Position numbers and translations under genes: made by a program. Below the pieces are notes generated by a model that was not told the DNA's origin, did not search any database, and worked only from the letters and a program-made list of their open reading frames with translations. This document shows positions 9,310 to 18,447 of a DNA stretch of 64,000 nt, one piece after another. Every line of letters starts with the position of its first letter. Position 1 is the first letter of the stretch. The DNA is from Chaetoderma sp. LZ-2023a (taxonomy: Eukaryota; Mollusca; Caudofoveata; Chaetodermatida; Chaetodermatidae), in assembly GCA_034401795.1 (NCBI GenBank), contig CM067359.1, forward strand, positions 141,291,278 through 141,355,277, written 5' to 3'.

Positions 9310-10381
9310 ATCGTCCGGAAAATGGACCTTTCAAACCTCAGGTCTTCTGGAACCCAGGATCAATCTTTGATTATGGATAGCTGCATTGAGCATTTGTACA
9401 GCCTCCTCCAGGGTGCTCGGATCTTTATCCATAGCTATCAGAGCGGCTCATTTAGGCTCAACACACCGTAGATATGCATCAATAGCAATTGTCTCGCCCA
9501 AACTCTCTGAGGCATCAGGGTAGCCATCTAAAGTGAGCTCCTGAATGATACCTGAAAATTCTTCTAAAGAGTGTCGAATGTCTTGCATTTTTTTCCTGAT
9601 GATGTGGGGCAGATCTTTCTTCCCGAATCGCAACCTTAATTTGTCGCATAAACTGAAGTAATCATTCTGGACTTGCACAGAACAGATGCAGTAAAACTTT
9701 AAGGCCTTGTCCCTTAAAGCTGAGATGAGCATGTCCAATTCATATGTATCAGACCAACGGTACCTTGAAGCAGTATGCTCAAACTGTATGAAAAATGGTT
9801 TCCACTCACATTTTCCATCAAAAGTTGACATTTTAGGTGGAGGAGGACCATCAAAGTAGCTTCTATGACCGGGTGATGACATTCTAGAGTCATTGTACGA
9901 AGAGCCATCCAAGTAGGCTCTACGAACTGGTGATGACATCCTAGTGTCATGGCGAGAACCTGATCGCGACGCCCTCTTAGGTTCTCTAGGGGTATATACC
10001 CCCCTAGGAGCCAGGTTATCAACTAGGCTCTGATCACGCCTTTGTCGACTAGAGTGCCTTATATTTGATACCTTGAGCTAGCAGTTCCATGTTCAGTCTA
10101 GCTACTTGCTCTTCCAGGGATACTTCCCTTGGGTGCGAGTCGACCCCACCAACAGCGCCTTCATCATTGATGTCAAATACGACGTCCCCAGCATGGAGCA
10201 ATCGTTCAAGGACTGTAGCTGTGGCAGGCAGATCAGGATCTGCATTAATGTCGGCCAGAGATATGGAACCTCCTCTGGACTCACGGAAACTTACTATGCC
10301 AGCAGCTCGAATTTTACCAATATTATGGAGTGCACTAAGTTCCTCCATGGTTGCAGTGTTAATACACAAAGGTTTCGGCAT
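9310..10381 (-). pseudogene. Ty3-type Gag with an N-terminal helix-hairpin-helix domain
   Basis: The start at 10381 gives MPKPLCINTATMEELSALHN, then IGKIRAAGIVSFRESRGG. This is the classic HhH (ComEA-like) DNA-binding pattern INxAxxEEL..LxxIGxxxAxxIxxxR. After a frameshift near 10070 the second frame runs to 9448, with a capsid-like region containing FDGKCEWKPFFIQFEHTASR and LRLRFGKKD. Beyond a TGA at 9446 it continues to a coiled-coil-like EKDVEGLRKDMVEMKVDVAK near 9240-9180. No CCHC knuckle was seen. An HhH domain at a Gag N-terminus is unusual. Confidence 0.65.
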
Positions 10382-10499
10382 TATGGGTCACCTGTTGATT
10401 TATACCAGGGAAACAAAATTAATATTCGCTAAAAAAGTAATATCACTTACTGAAATAAGTTGTGAGCGTATGCTTACTGAAAAATATAACTCACTGAGC

Positions 10500-11222
10500 A
10501 GTGATGGTGGTGCAACTCCGGAGAACGTCTAAATGAATCTTCCGAAGCCAGACAAGATTCAGTAGCGTACCTGCATGCAAGCCATCGTTCAGAAACTCAA
10601 AAGTATAATGATATCGAACGCGTTTACGTGCACTAGACTTTTTATGGAATATTACTCTACACTGCATTTGATGGTGTGTACACCAATATTTGCATTAATT
10701 TTCTCAATTCTATCATTGAGAAGAGAGTTGGTCATGCAGTTGCAGCGCTTGGTCTTTGAAGGAACAGGGATTCAAATGGTGCAGTTGCTCATTATACAGG
10801 ATCAGAGAATACGCCGGAATATCGATAAATTTCACCGTTTGGCCGTAACGCCCTACTATGTCTATCGCACATTGATAGTGTTGGCAAATGCGGTCTACCA
10901 CGAGTCTATCATCGGCCGTCCTTAAATAGACAAAACCGTCGCCTCATTTCTCGGCAAGGTCGCAGGTTCCGGCCCAGATATAGAAAACGATACGGTGAAA
11001 TTTCTGAACGGCGTTCGCTATTCTCGACTGCAAAATATTAACCAGGTCTTGTGTAGTACCACCGCTTTTACACCAATACTCAACAAACCCAGTTTGATCA
11101 GCCCTTTTCAAAATGAAACCTTTACTTGTACCCAACAAAATTGCCTTGTGGGTAAAGGATTGATCCACAGAAAACTGGGTGCGAGCCAAAAGCTCCTCAG
11201 ATTTAACTTGAAAAGAAGGCAT
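10500..11222 (-). pseudogene. SGNH-hydrolase-like ORF between the LTR and Gag
   Basis: The frame 11222-10713 has one internal TGA (10946-10944). It starts MPSFQVKSEELLARTQFSVD and contains FYIWAGTCDL near residue 83, then after the stop YLRTADDR and IDIPAYSLILYNEQ. A frameshift near 10720 leads to a second frame that ends with FLNDGLHAGTLLNLVWLRKI near 10560-10530. The GTCDL block and the final DGxH block match a diverged SGNH/GDSL-like family found in invertebrate genomes (from memory); a nucleophile Ser was not clearly placed. It lies on the same strand as the Ty3 genes, between primer binding site and Gag. Confidence 0.55.
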
Positions 11223-11394
11223 AAGCTGAGTAGTGTTTTAACGGAGTAGCTAGCAATGTGATAATGAACTTTTTGAATTAATAACAACAAGAAAAAACAA
11301 ATAATGTTCAGCGTAATTAGTAAACCTAATATTACAATTGAAACATATTCGTTGATTAGAAGGGAGATTACCCTCTAATGTTAAAAAAGTTAAC

Positions 11395-11395
<1 letters not shown>

Positions 11396-11444
<49 letters not shown>

Positions 11445-11445
11445 C
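11396..11445. repeat. (ATA)n/(ACA)n microsatellite
   Basis: About 15 AAT/ATA units ending in a few ACA units, in the Ty3 leader. Confidence 0.9.
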
Positions 11446-12007
11446 AACAATAGTGATTTATATCACTTCTTTATTTCAAATAATTCTACAATAAACAACG
11501 AAATTGAACTGTAATTAAAGTGTAAAGAAATATCCAAAAACCGACGGTTAAATTACAGCTCAGAATCACGGTTTCCTACATATGACACTGAAGACAACTA
11601 ACAATAACAATCCAGAAACTATAGGATTGTCATTCCACGGAATACTGACAAAGATGATAGAAACTTAGCACGAAAATATACCTCGATTCATTACAGTTCA
11701 AATAAATAACATTAAATCTTGAATTTATGACGTATGTATGTAAGGTATTTAATCTATATACCCGACATTTGCATGCAATAGTATAAATAAATAATATATA
11801 TTTTACTATAACTCACCTATCATCCGTGATTATTAAATAATAATAAAAAAACTATAAAATAATCAAAATGGCGGCCAGAGTCTGTCAAATTGACGTTCGG
11901 GCAGGACTAGAGTAGGCCTTATATTTCTGAGAATTCTATCTTTTTTTAACAGCAAAATCGTGAGTAGAATTTAGAAATAACTAATAATAATTTTTAATTT
12001 AGGGCCC
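11446..12007. other. AT-rich leader of the Ty3 element
   Basis: No ORF or RNA gene seen. It includes a short CAAAATGGCGGCC stretch at about 11866. By position it is the untranslated leader between the primer binding site and the SGNH-like ORF. Confidence 0.4.
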
Positions 12008-12025
12008 AAAGTACTCCTGACACCA
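12008..12025 (-). other. tRNA primer binding site
   Basis: Minus strand reads TGGTGTCAGGAGTACTTT, two bases after the LTR end. It resembles the TGGTGTCAGAAGTGGGA type of primer site seen in other Ty3 elements. Confidence 0.6.
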
Positions 12026-12027
12026 TT

Positions 12028-12222
12028 TGTAGTAACTTAACTCCATATAAAAGGTTACTCACTCAACAGAGGTCTTGAATCGGCCCGTGGAACCGGCGGC
12101 AGGTGCTCGCGTTTCAAGTTCCAAGGTATGACCGCCGGGCGTCCATAGAAACAGCGGGAATCAGCTAGCCCAGCAGCCACGAAACGCGAACTCCGGGATT
12201 GTGGGATACCGCCAGCACCACA
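12028..12222 (-). repeat. 5' LTR of the Ty3 element
   Basis: On the minus strand it begins TGTGGTGCTGG and ends GTTACTACA, i.e. TG..CA ends, 195 bp. It is GC-rich in the first two thirds, with a TTTTATATGG stretch near the 3' end. No second LTR exists in the window because the copy is truncated. Confidence 0.65.
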
Positions 12223-12238
12223 GAATAAAGGCGAGAGA

Positions 12239-12586
12239 TTGATCAAAATCTTAAATCATAGGGCTGCAGGCTTATCATTAGACAACTCCAATCGTGTCAC
12301 CATAGACGGTGTAGCCTATCCGAATAGCAATCTGCTAGATTTAATAGCCTCAACAGTGACGCAGAATCCTTATACAAATTCTAAGGATTTTTTAGAACTT
12401 AAATTACTGACAGCCTTCATTAGACTCTTAGCTGATGCCAATATACCTAGACAAGTAGTGGGCAGTCATAAGACTTGGGCTAAGATTCATAATACAGTTG
12501 AAGACGTTGAACAACCGCAGAGTCTTCAACGCAGAGAGTCTAAAGCGAAATTTTTTTTAAAAATGAACGAGGCTAAAAGTTTATGA
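12239..12586 (+). CDS. Conserved Polinton ORF of unknown function (fragment)
   Basis: A 115-codon frame with NHRAAGLSLDNSNRVTIDG, then YPNSNLLDLIAS and LADANIPRQVVGS. The open frame continues upstream to the Ty3 LTR border at 12223, so the N-terminus was probably separated from its start by that insertion. It may be the C-terminal part of the ORF at 8490-8653. I recall similar DNxGRV..PNSNLLDL patterns in other Polintons but know no function. Confidence 0.4.
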   Translation: MIKILNHRAAGLSLDNSNRVTIDGVAYPNSNLLDLIASTVTQNPYTNSKDFLELKLLTAFIRLLADANIPRQVVGSHKTWAKIHNTVEDVEQPQSLQRRESKAKFFLKMNEAKSL

Positions 12587-12684
12587 TCTACACTCATTAA
12601 TAGAGGGGTCACGACAGCTCAACGCTCTGTGGCTAAAAATTTGAGATCTCGAGATGGCTAAGCTGTCCAAAACTTGGTTAAACT

Positions 12685-13695
12685 ATGGCGAAAAAGAGGC
12701 TCGCAATAACCTTAAGAAATAAGCGATCTATTAGCATAACTGACAGATTGAAACGTGTATATTATGATAGCAAACACTCCGCATCTTTTGGCGGTTTAGA
12801 AAAGCTGCATAGGGCCTTTAATGGAACAATATCTAAACCCTTAATACGTGCCTGGTTAGCAGAACAAGCTACGTACACTTTGCATAACCCCTAAGCGAAT
12901 AAAATTTAAGAGAGATCAATTCAAAGTAACCAGCGTTGATCAGATATAGCGAATGGATCTGAGTGATGTTACATGTTTAGCCAGCCATAATCTATGTGTT
13001 ATCTACTATTCGTAATAAATTGTCTATCAAAATTTGTGTGGATAATTGCTTTAACGAATAAAACTGCTAAAACCTTAGCTCAAGCTTTGGAGCTTTTTCT
13101 GAATACTGTCTCTAGAAGACCTGAATCGATTCAGAGCAATAAAGGGGGTGAATTCGTGAATGCTACAGTTAGACACATGTTAATGTCTAAAGGTACTATA
13201 CATTTCTACACATCTCAGAACTCTCTCAAGAAGGCGGCGATCATTGAACGCGTTCAATGCACCATAAAGATTAAGTTATGGAAATATATGACTTACAAAA
13301 ATACTGATAGCTATATCGACACACTCCCTAATCTGGTAAAATCTTACAATAGATCTGTACACAGTAGTACAAAAATGAAACCTGAAGATGTTGACTGCAG
13401 TACAGAGGTGTTAGCTTGGCGTAATATGTACTCGAAAGCGAAGCGGAGAGCATCGGTTAAGCCGAGCGATTTGAGAGTAGGCGATGACGTAAGCGTGTCA
13501 GAGTTAAAAGATCCATTTACCAAGGGTTATAGACCGACCTGGACCGAGGAGATATTCAAAATAAGTTCCAAACTGACTCACAGATCAGGTGTATATAAGC
13601 TCAACGATTATAATCAAAATCCCATTATCAGTACATTTTATTCCAAAGAGTTGCAGAAAATTTGTTTAAACGAAGCTAACAGTCAGCTGTATTGA
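12685..13695 (+). pseudogene. Polinton DDE integrase, catalytically dead
   Basis: 12685-12891 gives the N-terminal region with YYDSKHSASFGGLEKLHRAF and AWLAEQATYTLH. A frameshift and a TAG follow; the first catalytic Asp is in MDLSDV near 12955. 12994-13695 gives the rest of the core: CLSKFVWIIALTNKTAKTL, then QSNKGGEFVN where the family has xTDxGxEF, then the catalytic Glu in AAIIERVQCT. The second catalytic Asp is therefore Asn (codon at 13138). The C-terminal SH3-like and chromo-like part follows (RVGDDVSVSELKDPFTKGYR, then YKLNDYNQNPII). Polinton integrases cut and join the element's ends; this copy is broken by two stops, a frameshift and the D-to-N change. Confidence 0.88.
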
Positions 13696-14184
13696 GTAGA
13701 AAGAATTATTAAAAGGCGTACAAATGATAATAAGCAAGAAGTCTATGTCAAATAGGTCGGTTATCCTAATTCGTTTAATTCGTGAATACGTTTTTTAGAA
13801 CTTAAACGTATTTAGAATCATTACAATGCTATGGGTACAACTCTACTCAGTCCACCACCCAACCCACCCGTCACACCCCCACCCTAACACCTCAGCGTTG
13901 TAGAAATGTCTCTAAACAGTCTAGAAGTATGTAATAATGATTCTCGTTGGTCATTTTGCAGTGGAAAAGTACCCAGAGACGAGATAAGATATCTCGCTGA
14001 GGTTTAATTATTTATATTATAATAGTACCGCGATTAATAAATCTGAGCATTCAAAATGGAGATAAATGTGTTTGGATAGCGTTAGCGTCCAGGTGTTTGG
14101 GATATATATTACCTGCACCGAGTATAAAAATGCAAAAAGTTGATCAATTGACTCTGTCACCGGTTTAGAAAGAAAGCTAGAAAC
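13696..14184. other. Spacer between integrase and virion genes
   Basis: No gene seen. It has a C-rich patch (13851-13885). A promoter for the plus-strand virion genes would be expected near 14100-14180, but no clear box was identified. Confidence 0.4.
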
Positions 14185-15072
14185 ATGGAGCAGTTTTATA
14201 TTACGCTACCGAGTAACAGTAGCATGGATTACCATCCTGATAATAAGATTTCAGAATTCAGAACACATCTCCAAACGCCTTTAAGATTCTCTGGGGAATG
14301 GGAAGTCGGCTTGTCATCCATATTGTATCCGAGAAGTTGGTTAACATTAGTGAAGACTTCGACGATCCTCCTACATTCTTATGAACTACTGAAGCCTAAA
14401 GTTCAGCGTAAGCAGAAGCAGAAGAGACCAAAAAGCGCAGGGGCAGCTATCGATGAAATTTTTGATAAATTTAGTCAGACTAATAATTTACTAGTAGAGC
14501 CAGTGAATTCAGAGGTTCGAAGTAAAGCTGCAGAATTGCCTCTACATTTAATGAATAGAAATACCTAAAGGCTTCTATACCATTAGAATTCTAATAGAGC
14601 TTATAAATAAGCAGATTAATAGCCACAAACGTTATAAAAAGATTCAACTATTTCATGGATCAAATCAATCTCATAACATTAAACGTTAAGCGAATGTTCG
14701 CCATTAAATTTGACGCTCACCTGGGTAAATTCTTAGGCCATACCGATCATATCATTAGTGGCCCTACCCCCGCTGGTGGAGTTCTATCAAAGCATAAAAG
14801 TAATAAAATTACATTAACTACAGTGTACGTATATTGTGATATCATAAACCATAATGTAGTCGGAGACACCACAGCGTCTCTGTTAAGAGTTATGCCATTA
14901 TCTAGCAGTCATGGCGGTGTAGATATTTGTCAATGGACATTTCCTGACATTCGATATAGAATTACATGGGCACGATAGGCGTGGTTATAAGTGATAGGAC
15001 TGGAGAGAACATCTCATTTGAAGATGGCAAATCATCGAGCGTACTTTGTTTACATTTTAGACCTAAGGTCTA
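14185..15072 (+). pseudogene. Polinton virion-associated gene (FYxTLPSNSS family)
   Basis: The first frame (14185-14568) begins MEQFYITLPSNSSMDYHPD and has SGEWEVGLSSILYPRSW, a pattern shared by a large Polinton/adintovirus structural protein. After several stops a second frame (14655-14975) has VYVYCDIINHNVVGDTTASL and LLRVMPL. A third piece at 14983-15072 ends ENISFEDGKSSSV..LHFRP, the usual C-terminus of this family. The product is much shorter than the several hundred residues expected, so an internal deletion is likely. Exact role in the particle is not known to me. Confidence 0.6.
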
Positions 15073-15149
15073 AGAATGTATGCGTAAGCACTCTATTAAC
15101 ACAACTCTAAACATATTGACTGTAAAAACAAAAGCTAAACAAAAGTAAA

Positions 15150-15615
15150 AAAATTACTTATACTTGTAAACCGGATTCAGCTACGTTGAGAGCCCATTAC
15201 GGTAATCAAGCCGGCTGACGTTTACCTGTATTCGTAGGTGCTAGGTAGTTAAAAGGGTCACAGGCTGGGAAATTTTATAGGTTCGCTGTTCAGAGCAGCC
15301 ATGCCATTAGCTAAAAGCTTTGGAAAAAGTTTGGGTAAGCGAGCCCTGTCAGCCGGTTTAGGTGTGGCTGAAGATGTTTTAGCAGGTAAAAATTTGAAAA
15401 CATCTGTGAAAAATAGGGCTTTGAATGTCGGTAGAGCGATCGCACCAAAAGCCATAGCGTTAGCTCATAACAATATCTCTGGAGGTATTTCACAACCTAG
15501 ACACAAAAATGCTAAGAGGGGTCAACGATTAACTAACCCTCGCAGAAGTCAATCAAAGCATAACCGTAGAGGAAGAAGCATCAGAAACCCTAAACGAGTG
15601 GATATATTTAGTTAA
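15150..15615 (+). pseudogene. Basic, amphipathic minor virion protein, N-terminus frameshifted
   Basis: The main frame from 15301 gives MPLAKSFGKSLGKRALSAGL, VAEDVLAGKNLKTSVKNRAL and a strongly basic tail (KRGQRLTNPRRSQSKHNRRG). Upstream, in another frame with TGA and TAG stops, one reads YGNQAG..LPVFVGAR and LKGSQAG, the usual start of this family, so the true gene begins near 15150. The Gly-rich LFR..MPLAKSFGK region resembles adenovirus-like minor core or membrane-active peptides (inference). It lies directly upstream of the capsid gene, spacing 8 bp. Confidence 0.55.
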
Positions 15616-15623
15616 CTAATAAG

Positions 15624-16920
15624 ATGGGTGCTTGTCACCGCACTAAAAGCGAATTAGATTTGTTTACTGTGAAACCTGTAATGACTACGATGGATCAAGC
15701 TCGTTGGCAAACCTATCAACCCATTACGAGTCTGTCTAACTCTGGGGGAAGTCTGGAGTTGTTCGTCTCTGGAAGCAGTGACGAATACATAGATTTAGCT
15801 CAAAGTTACATTTATGTTAAGCCTAGCATCGTACAGGTTGTCGCGGGGGGTGGAAACTCCTTTAACGGCAAACAACGATGTTGCGCCAGTTAACCTATGG
15901 GTTGGCTGTATGTTTTCTAAAGTAGATATATTTTTAATGGAAAACGTGTCTCTGACGCTAATGACACGTACGTTCAGTTATTTTGTAAGCTTATTTAATT
16001 ATTCAACAGAGCATAGGTCGAGTCAATTAACAGCTGCATTATGGTTTAAGGATACAGCTGGACATATCGATAATAAGACAGCTAATAATGCAGGTTATAC
16101 TTGTAGAAAACTTAACGTTGTCCTAAGTAACCCTGTGGAAATGATCGGTAGAATTCATTCTGACATTTTTCTTCAGGAAAAATATTCAATCAATGGAGTT
16201 TCCTTAAAGGTTCGTTTTACATCGAGTAAACCGGATTTTAACCTAATTCGTGGTGATGCTCACACTTACAAATTACGTCTGCACGAAGCTACATTAAATT
16301 TACGCAAGGTAAAACCTATTACAGAAGTAATTAACGCTCACGCGTCATCATTGCGAAAGTCACCCGCTCGATACCCTATTAAAAGAGCTATCGTCAAATC
16401 ATTCACCAGTCCAGCAGAGACTAGTAGCGTGAATAGGGACAATATTTTTCTCGGGGACCTACCAAGTAGGGTTATATTCGTCATAGTTAACAATAGAGCT
16501 TATAACGGAGATTTCGATACAAATCCATATAATTTTCATCACTGTGATGCTAATCACATTTCGTGCTACATGGATAACAAGCAAGTAGCTGAAGATGGTC
16601 TTACACCAAATTTCACAGCTGCTGGTTATAATTTTACAGAATCATTCTTGATGTTGTTTAATGGAACCGGTACATTATTCGATGACAAATGTATAGGGCT
16701 TAACATCGATGAATATAAGGCGGGTTACCCATTTTTTGCCTTTGACTACACCCCAGACCTTGCCACAGGAGATGATGTCTACCTTACGAAGAAAGGAAGT
16801 CTACGCCTCCAACTAAAATTTAAAACAGCATTACCCGATACTATGAACGTAATATGTTATGCAGAATTTAATAACATTATAAGCATTGACAACGATCATA
16901 ACGTTGCCATGGATTACGAG
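15624..16920 (+). pseudogene. Polinton major capsid protein (double jelly roll)
   Basis: 15624-15893 encodes the N-terminus, including an IDLAQSYIYVK strand. A frameshift between 15830 and 15890 moves the frame to 15814-17091. That frame has APVNLWVGCMFSKVDIFLME, ALWFKDTAGHID, GRIHSDIFLQEKYSINGVSL, KSPARYPIKRAIVKSF, FLGDLPSRVIFVIVNNRAYN and VICYAEFNNIISIDNDHNVA. These are the ordered blocks of the Polinton hexon-like capsid protein. Apart from the one frameshift the gene is open for over 1 kb, the best preserved gene of the element. Its C-terminus runs into a CA-rich microsatellite, so the last residues are probably not original. Confidence 0.88.
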
Positions 16921-16928
16921 AGCCCTTC

Positions 16929-17048
16929 ACGCACGCACACACGCACGCACACACACACCCCACACACACGCACGCACACACACGCATGCACACACACGCA
17001 CGCATGCACGCACGCACTCACGCACGCACGCACGCACACACACACACG
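16929..17048. repeat. (CACG)n/(CA)n microsatellite at the capsid gene 3' end
   Basis: About 120 bp of mixed CACG, CA and GCAT units. The capsid frame reads through it as Thr-His-Ala-Arg repeats. Confidence 0.9.
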
Positions 17049-17099
17049 CTGGCATACAGTTGCACTCATCAAAGCATATGTGATCATCTGATTATTATT

Positions 17100-17371
17100 A
17101 TGTTAACTACTTAGAGATCTCGAGCATATTTGTTCGGGAGACCGGAGATTAGGACAATTGTTCCTAGGTGTTTTCGCTAAAGACTGTATACCTAAACAAA
17201 TCAGAAGACCTGCATGTCTCATTGGTAATACAGATCTTGAGAACCTTCCAGGCACTCACTGGATCACGTTATATTTCCTGAAACATGGAAAATCTGAATA
17301 TTTTGACTCATTTGGCCAGGCCCCATGGCCTGAACTAACTGTCAAAACAGGGGTATTATGTAATCAGTATT

Positions 17372-17402
<31 letters not shown>

Positions 17403-17412
17403 ATATAATATA

Positions 17413-17488
<76 letters not shown>

Positions 17489-17640
17489 GGTGTTACTGCG
17501 CAACCGCTATTATCGACTCGTTGTGGAGAGTTCTGCAGGATTCACGGCATGTCGATGATTTCAATTATAACGACATTACTAGATTTAACAAAAAATTATC
17601 AAATTGTTGAAAGCTTAGCCCATAAAATATTAGAGTATAG
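17100..17640 (+). pseudogene. Adenain-like cysteine protease split by a TA repeat
   Basis: 17158-17370 has FLGVFAKDCIPKQI, LPGTHWITLYF (catalytic His) and EYFDSFGQAPW (catalytic Asp), matching the Ulp1/adenain proteases of Polintons. A 117-bp TA-rich microsatellite then interrupts it. The frame after the repeat has STRCGEFCRIHG with the catalytic Cys region, then a further frameshift. All three catalytic blocks survive but not in one frame. In relatives the enzyme processes virion proteins. Confidence 0.82.
17371..17487. repeat. (TA)n with internal (TAATA)n
   Basis: Pure TA runs flank five or six TAATA units. It is inserted into the protease coding region. Confidence 0.95.
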
Positions 17641-17850
17641 ACTTATAGCGATTCAACGAGGAACATTGTGCAAAAAACGCTGTGAATCTACATTTGTTCT
17701 TTGTCTGTTTTTTGTCTTTTTTTTTACCCGTTAGACAGTCTGCAGATGTTTTTAACATGATATGGTTTAAGTGAGCTTTTACCATCTTCGCGTTAAAATA
17801 CATTTCAAAGTCTGTTTCTCGCATTCATTTTGATTTTCCAGAATTAGAAT
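17641..17850. other. Spacer after the protease
   Basis: T-rich, no supported gene. The short plus-strand frame through TTTGTCTGTTTTTTGTC is probably composition only. Confidence 0.35.
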
Positions 17851-18052
17851 TTTAACGTAGTTCTCCTAAAGTTATGTAGATGTCTGACGTCTCAGGCTAA
17901 TACCACGTATACAAGATTAAAGTCTTGAACGAACAGCTCATCAGAGATATTGTTTGCTGGTAGTTATTCATAAATCCTCCCCTCCACCTGTCGGGCTGGG
18001 GGTTGCCAGGGGTGGGGGTGGAAGGGGGGGGGCTAGATCGGTTACTCATTAA

Positions 18053-18086
<34 letters not shown>

Positions 18087-18128
18087 ACACGTCAGACATC
18101 TGTGCAACTCTAGGAGAACTACGTTAAA
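17851..18128. repeat. Inverted repeat at the convergent gene border
   Basis: 17851-17890 and 18089-18128 pair over 40 bp with five mismatches, all transitions. The loop holds a G-rich patch and (CTA)n(CTG)n. Plus-strand genes end to the left, minus-strand genes to the right. Confidence 0.75.
18053..18086. repeat. (CTA)n(CTG)n, unit 1
   Basis: CTA then CTG triplets. Equivalent runs lie at about 21254-21311, 23070-23169 and 24921-24962, longest in unit 3. Confidence 0.9.
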
Positions 18129-18398
18129 AATATAATTCAGAGTATTGCTACTGTATACGATGGAGGGTGTACATACAATACCCCACACCAGAGTTACTGC
18201 GTTGGGTCAGGTTGGTTGGGTAGGGTTCGACCATTAGCGAATAGAGAAACGCTGCTTTTAGTTTGAGACTTATATACATATATATTATACATAGTGCTTT
18301 TTAATAGCGATAATGTTGGTGAGATTTGATTTTGAGAAAACACAAATAAAAGTTCGATAATTATAGGTTATAATTAGGTCAATAATAGTAACAGGTTA

Positions 18399-18444
<46 letters not shown>

Positions 18445-18447
<3 letters not shown>

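Larger units (their letters stand above)
8648..12222 (-). mobile_element. 3'-truncated Ty3-type LTR retrotransposon inserted in the Polinton
   Basis: On the minus strand, in order: a 195-bp LTR (12222-12028), a primer binding site 2 bp after it, a ~800-bp leader, an SGNH-like ORF (11222-10502), an HhH-containing Gag (10381-9310) and the N-terminal end of reverse transcriptase (9079-8648), where the copy stops. Protease, most of RT, RNase H, integrase and the 3' LTR are missing. It interrupts the Polinton between 8650 and 12223. Most stops are TGA at expected Arg positions. Confidence 0.75.

Noticed and set aside
16886-17083. Thr-His repeat protein
   Set aside because: Translation of the CACG microsatellite.
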